A stretch of 37,183 bases of DNA from a virus: IMG/VR virus record IMGVR_UViG_3300009418_000045, positions 1-37,183 of that record. One strand, given 5' to 3'. Below are positions 21,859 through 30,425 of this stretch, in pieces (position 1 is the stretch's first letter; every line of letters begins with the position of its first letter). The notes beneath the pieces are model-generated. The model ran no database searches. It saw only the letters and a program-made list of their open reading frames with translations, and had not been told where the DNA came from. A program made the translations under genes and the position numbers.

Positions 21859-24800
21859 TCACGATGCTATTACGGAACGGTATGGACCGCCCTGCTCTAT
21901 GCTTGCTGCGATGTCTTCCAACACCCAAGTTGTTCCAGATGCCGATATTTGTATTTGAAAGTCACTCTCTCGTTTGCGTACCCTGAACCGATTGTTACGG
22001 CCAGCCAGTAGCGACCAACTTTGCAATAGCCTCTTTTGTGTATTGTCCTGTTGTGTGTCTACCACGCTTGTGCTTTCTGTAAAGCCTGCTGGCTCTATTT
22101 CTACACTAGCCATTGCTGACTCCGGAACGGTGTCTGTAATTGAAGATGCTATGTATTCAGGTACTGTAGCACCCTGTTCATAAACACCCCAATAATTATC
22201 GTATTGCGGCGGGTCTCCGCCACCTGCAGCAGTTCCACCACGTCTTACTGTGTATGTACCGCCAAAATTCCACTGTCTCCTTGACTCTGTTGCAGCAACA
22301 TCTGACAATGTGTATGTACCACTGACGCTACTCGCGCGCCCGCCCTTGATGAACTCGTTGTTTTCTGCACCAGAGAATACCGGGCAACTTATATACGTTG
22401 ATATGGATGTTCCTGAAGGTGTGGTTGTAGCCTCCCCATCACCATCGTATCGAAGCAGGACCGTGTCAGAACTCAGATCTGGGTCTTCTGCTGTTATTAG
22501 CAATAGACCTTCTGATTGGTTTATATCTATGCCTGCCTTGATTGAACGGAGTATCCCAAGTGCACTACCATTCACATCTGCTATGCCCACTTTCGTCGCG
22601 CTAGTAGATGCAACACCTATAGTCTTGTCAAACTGCAACGTCACTATGTTGCCCGCCGCTCCATCCACCAAGTCTTGCAGGACAAGAGTCTTTCCATCTA
22701 GATTATCAATATCTGTATCGACTACCGACAAGGATGTTGTTCCACGCAACGAGTATCCAATAGATCCAAGTGTTACTGCTGTGCCCCCATCTATTAAATC
22801 AGATGTCGCAGCAGATGTTCCTCCATCAATCGTACTTCTTGTCTCTGTTACAAGTATGTCACCGCTTAATCCAGACAAGGTTTGTGCCATGTCCGCACCG
22901 TACAGTGATAGCGTAGGTCCAGAAACTGTCACCCCTGCGGGTGCTGGAAAATCATGGTTGTCTAGCAACACGTCCAGCTCGGTCATTAAAAGTCTTTCAT
23001 TAGGAAGCCCTGCGTTGATCGGTGACCAGGCAAGCCTGCTCGTGAACACGGTAGAGTTCGCATCTGGGGAGTTGTCTCCGAGTGTTCGCAACGGATCGCT
23101 GTGTGCGTCCCCGTCTGTAGACACCACGCCTGTTGCTGACTGTACCGCGATACGACCGGACTTCATCCCAAACCACAGACCCGCGCGTTCCCCAGTTGTT
23201 GGTTGATATAGGCAATAAGATTTGAGTATGTCCATACGACTGTCTGTCAATGTAAATGTCCACCATGACTGTGTTGGGATATGGTGTTGATAGTGAACCA
23301 TTCCAGTTGGGTCATTTGGTCTATTTACAAACATGAACACTGTTTGCCTCGCTGGGTCAAACGCAAGCCTTAGATCAATTTCTGAAGGGTTGACGGAGGA
23401 GAAGAACCCGTCAAGCCTACCGGTTGTCATACTTTGTCCACGTTGTATGTTGAATTGGTTTGGCTGGATCATATACACGCCATCTGCACCTGCAATGTAG
23501 CAAGACTTCTCAGCACCTTGACACCATGCGTCTGCACCCATCACTCCAACGCCGTTACTCATCTTGATAAACTGTGCACCACTTACCACAGGGTCTGCGG
23601 TTAGGTATGTCAACGTGTTGCGGCTCGCCATCATTAAACCAGATTCACCAAATGGAAACATGGCAACAATAGGTTCACCAAGCAAGCCAAAGTCCGTAGA
23701 TGCGTCTCCTGCCTGTGGACCTGCGGACTGATTCGCCAAATATGACCAATCGTCGGCATCACCTATACGAGACATGAACCAGTTGTTCCTACTTGTTGCT
23801 AGACCCGACAGTACAACTCTGCCTCCAAAGCGTGTTATGAGCGTACATTTGTCATTGGTGGTCGTGTCCTCTGGTAACCCGGCAAACGGCACTGTGTCAC
23901 TTACCTCTGCCCACTCTTCGCACACAGGGGTTGACGCTGCCATGTCTATCTTCAGATAATACTTCCCGTTGACCAGGTAGACATTCGTTCCGAATTGGAT
24001 GCCACGTACGGTGTCGTAATCTGTAATTTGTTGTGCCGCACTCACCGAGCCTCCGCCAAGAAAGTTAGTCTTTACAACATTTGTGAGTGTTGAAGTTACC
24101 GCAGTGTTCCCAACAGAGCCGTTGTTCTCCTGTGTCAGTGTCAACACACCAGTTGCGTCTGCCACTGTTATCTCTCCGTTGTGTCCAGATGTGTGTTCGA
24201 TGCAGTCTTTGAGAGAAGCAGATGCCGCTGTCTTGGTATCAGTACCACCAGTAAAGTCTGGGGTTGTCACGCCTGTAAGTGTCGATGTGACTGTCGTGTT
24301 CCCCGTAGTACCATTTACATCCTGCGTCAGTGTCAATACTCCTGCTGTATCATCTTCCACTGTTATCTTGCCATAGTGAAGAGGCGAGTTATCTTGGTCC
24401 ACAAGGCAGTTATACAGCGAGGTAGCCGTTGCTACGTCTGAGTCACTCTGGTCGAACTCGTTCGCGTTTGTGTTTTCTAAAGCTTTCGCGGTGTATACAA
24501 TCGAAGTTCCATCTGCTGAAACGATTGTTATTGTTTCGTCCTCAGCCACTGTACTGTCAACAAAATTTATTGTTGTCGTCGCCTCTGCATCTGCATACGA
24601 AAACTGGTTGTTTGCCAAGTCTTCCTCTAGTTTTACGGTGTACGTCTTCTCTGTGCCTGTGTCTGATGTCAGTTTAATCGTTTCATCTATGACAGGCAAA
24701 CCGTTAAATGTCACAGTCGCCTCACCCGCGGTGTCCGATGCATACGCGATCGCGTTTGTGTCGCCACTACCGTCAACATAGTACATGTTCCCGCCAGAGA

Positions 24801-25056
24801 CGATGAGCACCTCCTGTACCATCTGTGTGTCTCTGTACACTTCATATGTCAACAGTAACTGTATGTTCTCATCATTTCCTACACCCATATCTGCAATTGC
24901 TTGGAAACCTTGCCGTGTACCTATACGTCTACGGTGTTCCCAATTATCGGATGGCACGACATTCATCGCGGATGTGACAAACCCATCTGCTCCGTGCTGA
25001 TGATTCAGACTGTCGGAGTAACCGTTAATCGGGATGGGTAGTGTTACAGTTGGCAT
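21859..25056 (-). CDS. Tail nozzle-like protein (T7 gp12-type) with repeated insert modules
   Basis: A 1065-aa protein. The start (MPTVTLPIPINGYSDSLN), the RRRIGTRQGFQAIA segment and a run of blade-like beta segments between about 380 and 640 (RFGGRVVLSGLATSRNNWF; WSYLANQSAGP; FPFGESGLMMASRNTLTYL) match phage tail-tip nozzle proteins that fold as beta-propellers. It is longer than the T7 protein (about 800 aa) because of Thr/Val/Asp-rich beta modules: two related copies lie at about 165-345 (TITIVSADGT...GVLTLTQDVNGTTGNT and GVLTLTQENNGSVGNT), and a further similar region at about 780-880. The C-terminal 150 residues are again beta-rich. Fibre stop and nozzle start overlap by 1 nt (TAATG). 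Confidence 0.8.
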   Translation of the reverse strand: MPTVTLPIPINGYSDSLNHQHGADGFVTSAMNVVPSDNWEHRRRIGTRQGFQAIADMGVGNDENIQLLLTYEVYRDTQMVQEVLIVSGGNMYYVDGSGDTNAIAYASDTAGEATVTFNGLPVIDETIKLTSDTGTEKTYTVKLEEDLANNQFSYADAEATTTINFVDSTVAEDETITIVSADGTSIVYTAKALENTNANEFDQSDSDVATATSLYNCLVDQDNSPLHYGKITVEDDTAGVLTLTQDVNGTTGNTTVTSTLTGVTTPDFTGGTDTKTAASASLKDCIEHTSGHNGEITVADATGVLTLTQENNGSVGNTAVTSTLTNVVKTNFLGGGSVSAAQQITDYDTVRGIQFGTNVYLVNGKYYLKIDMAASTPVCEEWAEVSDTVPFAGLPEDTTTNDKCTLITRFGGRVVLSGLATSRNNWFMSRIGDADDWSYLANQSAGPQAGDASTDFGLLGEPIVAMFPFGESGLMMASRNTLTYLTADPVVSGAQFIKMSNGVGVMGADAWCQGAEKSCYIAGADGVYMIQPNQFNIQRGQSMTTGRLDGFFSSVNPSEIDLRLAFDPARQTVFMFVNRPNDPTGMVHYQHHIPTQSWWTFTLTDSRMDILKSYCLYQPTTGERAGLWFGMKSGRIAVQSATGVVSTDGDAHSDPLRTLGDNSPDANSTVFTSRLAWSPINAGLPNERLLMTELDVLLDNHDFPAPAGVTVSGPTLSLYGADMAQTLSGLSGDILVTETRSTIDGGTSAATSDLIDGGTAVTLGSIGYSLRGTTSLSVVDTDIDNLDGKTLVLQDLVDGAAGNIVTLQFDKTIGVASTSATKVGIADVNGSALGILRSIKAGIDINQSEGLLLITAEDPDLSSDTVLLRYDGDGEATTTPSGTSISTYISCPVFSGAENNEFIKGGRASSVSGTYTLSDVAATESRRQWNFGGTYTVRRGGTAAGGGDPPQYDNYWGVYEQGATVPEYIASSITDTVPESAMASVEIEPAGFTESTSVVDTQQDNTQKRLLQSWSLLAGRNNRFRVRKRESDFQIQISASGTTWVLEDIAASIEQGGPYRSVIAS

Positions 25057-26402
25057 TATGATGTAGCGTGTCTTAACCCGTATAGTGTGACTTCGCCACC
25101 AACAGCTTGACTCACACTACCCGGTCCTGTAAAAGAGAAGTTTTTTATGAAAGTTCCGTTTTTTGCTAAGTCGTCGATTGAAGATGTGATAGCTAAACCG
25201 TACCTTTTTTCGAGAACTTTAATCAAATATACGCCATCTGCGTGGTTTTGAGTGCAATCTATTTCTACAAGAAGGTCCGTTTCAGAGTCAGTCAAGTCAG
25301 CCCTTTGTAAGCTGCTGGTGTGTACTACAGTTGCAGCCCCGCCTCGCACACAATTAAAACTTATAGAGAACCCAGAGTAGGGATGGGCTCGAGCGTTCGT
25401 ATTTGAAAACACCATCCTGAATCCACTATAAACATCTGCAAAATCTTCTCTAGACCCCGCGTCGTCGATTGCTAGGTAGACAGTTCCGAAAGCTACACCA
25501 TCAAGGCTCTGATGTCCTAGTAATTCCCACCCATTCTGGCTTACTACAGTTTCCACATAATTGGCGGTGGCGGCTTCTTGACTCCCCGCAGTCGGGTCAG
25601 TCACATTTGTCACCTTTTGTGTACCCGCGTCGATGACCGCGTCGCTGTTGGTTATACCCGCACATGTCACCAAACCAGTCGTCGTGATTGCACCTGTCGA
25701 GTCAATGTTCTTCACCTTGTCGATGTCACCATCCGCATCAACAACAAACACCTCTTCGTCGTTGTTTCTGACCTCGATAACATTGTCTGTGTCGTCTGTG
25801 GTGCTCATGGCACTGATAGACAACTTGCCATACTTAGGCTCTGTGCCATCAGGTGATACAGGTACATCCGTGGACAACAACACGCCACCCGTGGTGCAGT
25901 CTGCATCGTAATCGCCTGACTCAATACCAGTGTTGGTTTGGACATTCCCGTTCGTGTCTATTGTTATCCCATACGCATCGTTCGTCGCATCGTAACCACC
26001 ACTGACATTAACGCCAGCGGATGCTGTAATGTCGCCCGTTTTGTCTATCGAGAGGACAAGGTCTGTACCAGCGCCTGCTTCTTCAATTCCAAACACTGCT
26101 GCATCCTGTCCACTCAGCCCTTTTAGCAAGAACGTAGTGACATCGTTTGCACTACCTGTTCCACCTATAGGCTGATTGGCTGTCGAAGTGTCCTCTTCTA
26201 ATATGTTGGGTATACCGCTTAACACTGGGACATGAAACGGGATTAATTCCCATTCTGTTGTTCCGTCACCAATCTTCAAACCAATCAACTTGTCTGTGTC
26301 TGAAGTGTCATACACAAGGCACACCTCACCCTGTGCTGGCGTAACGGTTGCGCTGTCCCAAGCTGCTTGCGTGTCTTGTCGAAGTTGTATCTGTGTAGCC
26401 AT
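25056..26402 (-). CDS. Tail fibre / receptor-binding protein
   Basis: A 448-aa protein. The first 55 residues (MATQIQLRQDTQAAWDSA, then AQGEVCLVYDT and LKIGDGTTEWELIPF) are the N-terminal collar domain seen in many phage fibres and in major-tropism-determinant proteins. A repetitive beta-rich shaft with many Gly/Asp/Thr follows. KVTNVTDPTA and then a YVE segment form the common shaft-to-tip junction. The last 150 residues form a separate tip, probably the receptor-binding part. Its position between adaptor and nozzle is usual for short-tailed phages. Shine-Dalgarno AGGA lies upstream, 9 nt from the adaptor stop. Confidence 0.85.
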   Translation of the reverse strand: MATQIQLRQDTQAAWDSATVTPAQGEVCLVYDTSDTDKLIGLKIGDGTTEWELIPFHVPVLSGIPNILEEDTSTANQPIGGTGSANDVTTFLLKGLSGQDAAVFGIEEAGAGTDLVLSIDKTGDITASAGVNVSGGYDATNDAYGITIDTNGNVQTNTGIESGDYDADCTTGGVLLSTDVPVSPDGTEPKYGKLSISAMSTTDDTDNVIEVRNNDEEVFVVDADGDIDKVKNIDSTGAITTTGLVTCAGITNSDAVIDAGTQKVTNVTDPTAGSQEAATANYVETVVSQNGWELLGHQSLDGVAFGTVYLAIDDAGSREDFADVYSGFRMVFSNTNARAHPYSGFSISFNCVRGGAATVVHTSSLQRADLTDSETDLLVEIDCTQNHADGVYLIKVLEKRYGLAITSSIDDLAKNGTFIKNFSFTGPGSVSQAVGGEVTLYGLRHATS

Positions 26403-26411
26403 GTGTTATTC

Positions 26412-27341
26412 CTATATGGAGAATAGATCCCAAAAATCAGCGTAATCGGGGCTCTCAGAATTACCAGAAGCCGCCTTTATGCATATCCGTGAACTGCCAT
26501 CACCTTCCTGTGCCACGCCCCAATGGACAAGGTCATTCACGGCATATGTTGTAGATGCGGTCCATGTGCCCATCCATACTATTGTGCTTGCCGCTGGGGC
26601 AGACACCGTGCCTGCTGCGTACGACTGACCCAACCCCCTGAATCCTGCCGCTGGCAATGAACCATAATCTGGTTGGAATGTTCCATCTTTACGGAGTGCC
26701 TGGTCAAGCAAGATGCCACTGTCTACCAGTGCCAGACGTTGCTGGGTAGTTCCGTCTTCCCCGCCTTCCGAAAAGGCACGGATGTACTCAAGTAACAAAG
26801 CCTCGACATACTGTGGTATCGCAGTGTGAGACACACCCAGATTAACTTCATCATCTGTTCCGTCTACGTTGCTGGCATTGTTCAGTGACACCCACTGTGA
26901 CCTGTAACGAATGTTGAATGCCGTAGCATCAGTACTCGAAGGTGTTGGGTATATGTCTAGCCTTGGAGTTGCTACATCGTTTAAGTTATAGAACACCAAT
27001 GTCACAATGTAACTCAACTCAGGCTCAATACCCTCTGTCGAGATTTTCTCAAATGTTGCCGGATCAACGAACTGAAGTGATGCAGACCATGAGTTCTTTG
27101 GTTCGATTGTCAGTATCTCCCCACAGTCAGCCGGCAGTGCTAGGTAGTCCTGGCTAGCCGTACTTGCCACCACGGTAGACGTACGCTCTCGCCATCGCCA
27201 GTTGCGTGACATAAGATGCTCGCCTGCGTTGTTTATGAGTTGCGCTGTGCGTTCGGGCACAGTCATGCCGGGTGCAGTCGATGGATCACCACCAACTGCA
27301 AGTTGAACGTGACTTCTAAGTTGTCCTAACGTCAGTGTCAT
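26412..27341 (-). CDS. Head-tail adaptor with C-terminal carbohydrate-binding-like module
   Basis: A 309-aa protein. The first 230 residues are typical of short-tail adaptors (T7 gp11-like): MTLTLGQLRSHVQLAVG, an LPADCGEILTIE strand, FNIRYRSQW, and a helical IPQYVEALLLEYIRAF segment. The last 55 residues (IVWMGTWTASTTYAVNDLV, then ICIKAAS and FWDLF) carry the W.G.W...T.Y...D.V pattern of small chitin/carbohydrate-binding (CBM5/12-like) modules often attached to phage tail proteins. The portal-bound end should sit at the head and the extra module may project outward. An AAGGA site supports the ATG at 27341. Confidence 0.75.
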   Translation of the reverse strand: MTLTLGQLRSHVQLAVGGDPSTAPGMTVPERTAQLINNAGEHLMSRNWRWRERTSTVVASTASQDYLALPADCGEILTIEPKNSWSASLQFVDPATFEKISTEGIEPELSYIVTLVFYNLNDVATPRLDIYPTPSSTDATAFNIRYRSQWVSLNNASNVDGTDDEVNLGVSHTAIPQYVEALLLEYIRAFSEGGEDGTTQQRLALVDSGILLDQALRKDGTFQPDYGSLPAAGFRGLGQSYAAGTVSAPAASTIVWMGTWTASTTYAVNDLVHWGVAQEGDGSSRICIKAASGNSESPDYADFWDLFSI

Positions 27342-27369
27342 AATTGTTCCTTAGCGGTTTAGAGTAGGA

Positions 27370-27411
27370 GACTCTCCAAAGAGAGTCCCCCGTTCAGAAC
27401 CGTTAGGGTTC
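27370..27411 (-). other. Two adjacent intergenic hairpins
   Basis: Between the decoration-like gene and the adaptor gene are two perfect inverted repeats: GACTCTC-CAAA-GAGAGTC (27370-27387) and GAACC-GTTAG-GGTTC (27397-27411). Neither strand shows a T-run afterwards, so a classical intrinsic terminator is not supported. More likely uses are transcript processing, 3'-end protection of the highly expressed capsid message, or attenuation before the tail genes. This is one of the few real gaps in the late operon. Confidence 0.45.
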
Positions 27412-27413
27412 AA

Positions 27414-27842
27414 TTATGTAGTGCCGTGGTTGTCCAGTTGGAAACCATCAAAAATCACTGTGTGTAGTGACCCATCTGTTCCCGCATCGACCGCTAGACC
27501 TACACAGGCAACGTCGTTACCTGTGAGTTGGACTAGACCGCCACCAGCTTCTCCCATTAGTTGCTTACCAAGGGTCGCCTCTGTAGCACCAGCCTTTGCT
27601 TCTACCTTGCCACTCAGACAACATAATCCTCGCTTGCCGTTTGTAATCGCTTCGAGAGCAATTCCGTAGATACCATGTGTGAAAACAGAAGCAATCGAAA
27701 TGCTTATGTCATCATCAGGTTCTAGAGCTGTGAGCAAACATTGAACGAGATCGCCCTTTGCAATGTCTTCAGAAGCTTTGCCAACAAATGTCTCTTGGGC
27801 AAACCCAATTCCCTGTGTTCCTGCAATACTTGAAAGTTTCAT
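27414..27842 (-). CDS. Capsid decoration-like small beta protein
   Basis: A 142-aa protein. It contains strands with Gly turns (GDLVQCLLTA; FTHGIYGIALEAI; GKRGLCCLSGKVEAKAG; TVIFDGFQL) in the style of DUF2190-like head proteins that form small beta barrels. It lies directly after the major capsid gene, the usual place for head decoration or head-stabilising proteins, and has a strong Shine-Dalgarno (GAAGGAAGG) that suggests high expression. The family assignment is tentative; the head location is well supported by context. Confidence 0.7.
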   Translation of the reverse strand: MKLSSIAGTQGIGFAQETFVGKASEDIAKGDLVQCLLTALEPDDDISISIASVFTHGIYGIALEAITNGKRGLCCLSGKVEAKAGATEATLGKQLMGEAGGGLVQLTGNDVACVGLAVDAGTDGSLHTVIFDGFQLDNHGTT

Positions 27843-27862
27843 AGTAATATCCTTCCTTCAAA

Positions 27863-29170
27863 TTAGCCGGATGTACGTCGAGGAGAAACGATGCCGTGTC
27901 GCAGACGCGAACTAGCAAGGAGATTCCACCACGTGTCCGTGGGTTGAATGTTAGTGAATGGTTGATTTGGATGTCGCATGACATCGTGCTTAACCATGTA
28001 ACGTCGTGAGTGAACGAATGGTGTTAAGTAAGCACCATTGATCCAGTAGTATCGAGCACCTTTGTCGATGGTATCATCAGCAAATTCTGAACCACCAGCA
28101 GTTGTGTTGATGGCAATCTCAGCCGCCTCTTGACGACCTGTCAATGAGTCATCGTGATCCCAAGACCCAACATTGTCGTCCTTGTTGTACAACTCTGCTG
28201 AATCTAGTTGCGATGCATATGTTAGTGGAATACCACTGTATGCAGGCGAACTGTACGCAGCGTCTTGAGATGATACAAGGCGGTCATTTGAGTCTCGCAA
28301 CGCTCGCTTATACTCGTTGATACCACGTCGTGAACAAACAATCTTTTGCTGGTTCATTGATGCGTTCTCAAAGTATTCTGCATTCGTTGAAGGTGGACGG
28401 TAGTCCAATTTCAAGAACATTTCATCAAACGCTGTGATCAAGCCATACACGTTGTGTGTAGTTGATGCCTCACTGTTGTGATACTCTACATATGACTGCG
28501 ATTCTGATGTCGCATTCGCTGCCAAGTCTCGACTGTAGAAAGTAATTTGATTTGACCACTTGCCTTCTTCGTCTGGATCAATACCAGCGATAGTTGACCA
28601 AGCAGCGTCAATTTGCTTACCACGCCACTCACTGTCTACGGAGAATCCGTTTTCAGTAATGAAGCAAGGAATCGAGAATGGAACTTTGCCAGATGCAGAT
28701 TCCATATCTGCTGTAGCGTTCCAAGGTGAAGTCCATAGTGATGCCTCAAGGCCATTGGTTAACGATGTAACCATGCGTTGCTCTTTAGCACGTTTCAGGC
28801 GCTTGTAAGCAACTTTCAATGCGTCTTTAGTCAGACCATCGCCAGCATTCAATTCGACTTCGTGATCAGTCCATGCCAAGTGATCTACAGCAAATCGCCA
28901 ATCAGCGGTCACTGTGTCAAGCACTTGAGGGTTAGACCAAGTAAATGTCTCGTTCGGTTGATAGTACTGGAAGGTCGCACCGTCACTTGTCATCAAGGTT
29001 TCTCGTACATCAGTACCACCTTGAATAGCGCGCTCCTTCCCTTTTACAAGATCACCCCAAAGATACCGTTTTTCAACAGCCTCATTGATGATCGTGTCTG
29101 GACCTGTTAGGTATGCTGGTCCAGTAGCTTCCATGAAATCGCGGAATTTATCCGCAGGTGTGCCAGCCAT
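27863..29170 (-). CDS. Major capsid protein
   Basis: A 435-aa protein. Its size, place (after scaffold, before decoration and adaptor) and composition fit an HK97-fold phage coat protein. Visible features are an N-terminal helix (DKFRDFMEATGPAYL), an E-loop-like region rich in Gly/Thr, a spine-helix candidate (DALKVAYKRLKRAKEQRMV) and a C-terminal HSRRYMVKHDVMRHPNQPF segment. The assignment is contextual because coat proteins diverge strongly. The AAAGGGG site before the ATG is strong, as expected for the most abundant product. Confidence 0.8.
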   Translation of the reverse strand: MAGTPADKFRDFMEATGPAYLTGPDTIINEAVEKRYLWGDLVKGKERAIQGGTDVRETLMTSDGATFQYYQPNETFTWSNPQVLDTVTADWRFAVDHLAWTDHEVELNAGDGLTKDALKVAYKRLKRAKEQRMVTSLTNGLEASLWTSPWNATADMESASGKVPFSIPCFITENGFSVDSEWRGKQIDAAWSTIAGIDPDEEGKWSNQITFYSRDLAANATSESQSYVEYHNSEASTTHNVYGLITAFDEMFLKLDYRPPSTNAEYFENASMNQQKIVCSRRGINEYKRALRDSNDRLVSSQDAAYSSPAYSGIPLTYASQLDSAELYNKDDNVGSWDHDDSLTGRQEAAEIAINTTAGGSEFADDTIDKGARYYWINGAYLTPFVHSRRYMVKHDVMRHPNQPFTNIQPTDTWWNLLASSRLRHGIVSPRRTSG

Positions 29171-29190
29171 GCTGTACCCCTTTCAATAAA

Positions 29191-30126
29191 CTAAGTTTTA
29201 TGCATAGCGGCTTGTTTTGCCTGTTCAACAGATCCACCTGAAAGCAATACTTCCAGTGCCGCATCTTCTCTTGAATCCACATCAGTGGGTCTTTCAAGTC
29301 GAGCGACTCGTGACGGTGGACTAGGTGTTGCCGATTTGCGAGTCTTCGCCTTTGGCTGTCCTAGTACCTCTGTTGCAGCTTGATGCATCAAAGCCTCAAT
29401 GCTTTCAAAAGTTCCCGGCTTCGTCTTTCCTAGTTCAGACATCCTGTTAATCACTGCGTCCTTCTTCTCGTCAGTGATGTCCCATTGTCCTAACACGGAG
29501 TTACTTGCACTTTCAATTTGTGCCCGTACCTCAGACTCTGCCACGCGACGGTTTGCTTCATCCAGTTGCTGCTTCATCTCTGTTAGTTGAAGTTGCATGT
29601 CTCGAATCGGTACAACCGCTTCCTCACCGATTTCGTCGGTAAGTGCGTCCAGTGAGTTGTTGCTCACCTCAGACTCTTCTGCACCTGTTTGTTCAGATAC
29701 TTTCTTATCTTCGGGTGTCTGTTCACCCTGACTAACGAGTTGGTCTTCCAACTCCTTCATCTTCTCTGTATACCCGTCCACGTGTGATTGACGCTTCAAG
29801 GCTGTGTTTGCCCATTGATCCAACATATCCGGATCTTTAGACACCTGGTCTATGATGGACTGTGGAACGCCATCACGTCGCAAGGCTCGGAGCAACCCTT
29901 CCTGCTCATCATCCACGACTTCCTCTTCCGTAGTCGCCTCTGTGAGTATAGGTTCAGGTGTCCTAGTTTGTTCATTATTATCATCTTCAAGGATTTTGTC
30001 AAGTATGGAATCCTCAGTTTCAGCCGAATTAGGCACGGAGACGGCTGGATTAGTTTCCGCCCCCTCACCACTATCTACTGCGGCGGAGTTTGTAGTTGAT
30101 TCGGTGGCTGCCTGTTCGTCTTTCAT
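29191..30126 (-). CDS. Capsid scaffolding protein
   Basis: A 311-aa, highly charged, mostly helical and acidic protein with no obvious globular core: Glu/Asp/Thr-rich N-terminus, a coiled-coil-like centre (RDMQLQLTEMKQQLDEANRR) and a basic C-terminal third (KAKTRKSATPSPPSRVARLE) that would contact the coat protein. This is the usual anatomy of phage scaffold proteins, and its position immediately before the major capsid gene agrees. It should act inside the procapsid and leave before or during packaging. An AAGGGA site precedes the ATG. Confidence 0.8.
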   Translation of the reverse strand: MKDEQAATESTTNSAAVDSGEGAETNPAVSVPNSAETEDSILDKILEDDNNEQTRTPEPILTEATTEEEVVDDEQEGLLRALRRDGVPQSIIDQVSKDPDMLDQWANTALKRQSHVDGYTEKMKELEDQLVSQGEQTPEDKKVSEQTGAEESEVSNNSLDALTDEIGEEAVVPIRDMQLQLTEMKQQLDEANRRVAESEVRAQIESASNSVLGQWDITDEKKDAVINRMSELGKTKPGTFESIEALMHQAATEVLGQPKAKTRKSATPSPPSRVARLERPTDVDSREDAALEVLLSGGSVEQAKQAAMHKT

Positions 30127-30128
30127 AT

Positions 30129-30425
30129 TCAGTCCCTTGAGTATCCATGACGGCTTCTTAGTTCGCGTTCGTGATTCCTTGAGGTTACTATCGGCTTTCC
30201 TTGCCCATTAGTACCACAACCTTCCAGATTTCTTGGCAGGGCGCTGGACACGTATGGATATCCGTGTACCTTTGCAGCCATGCCTGCATCTATCTGACAA
30301 CACGATATTCGACGTAACTTTTCCCCTTCATGCTCAATAACCTCGCCAATAGATGGCACATTAGCCATAGAGTAATGTAACTCTACGGTTTTACCTGTTA
30401 TATCATTGACGAAGTCGTATATCAC
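30129..30425 (-). CDS. FmdB-like small protein without the usual zinc knuckles
   Basis: A 98-aa protein. It starts with IYDFVNDITGKTVELHYSM, then EVIEHEGEKLRRI, and ends GKPIVTSRNHERELRSRHG. From memory, small phage proteins of FmdB type share a YDF/YEY start, a SM..P turn, a C..CG pair and a C-terminal S..H...L...HG box. Here the N-terminal CxxC pairs are missing; only CC (near 42) and one later Cys remain, so zinc binding is doubtful. The GTG start overlaps the portal stop (GTGA). It lies between portal and scaffold; the role is unknown. Confidence 0.6.
   Translation of the reverse strand: MIYDFVNDITGKTVELHYSMANVPSIGEVIEHEGEKLRRISCCQIDAGMAAKVHGYPYVSSALPRNLEGCGTNGQGKPIVTSRNHERELRSRHGYSRD

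Noticed and set aside
22250-23206. 318-aa plus-strand frame
   Set aside because: Antisense shadow of the nozzle gene; Ser/Thr/Pro/Val-rich composition expected from the opposite strand of Thr/Gly/Asp-rich coding.
27095-27120. GGTTCGATT resembling a tRNA T-arm
   Set aside because: No acceptor, D-arm or anticodon arm around it, and it lies inside adaptor coding sequence. No tRNA or rRNA gene was seen in the window.
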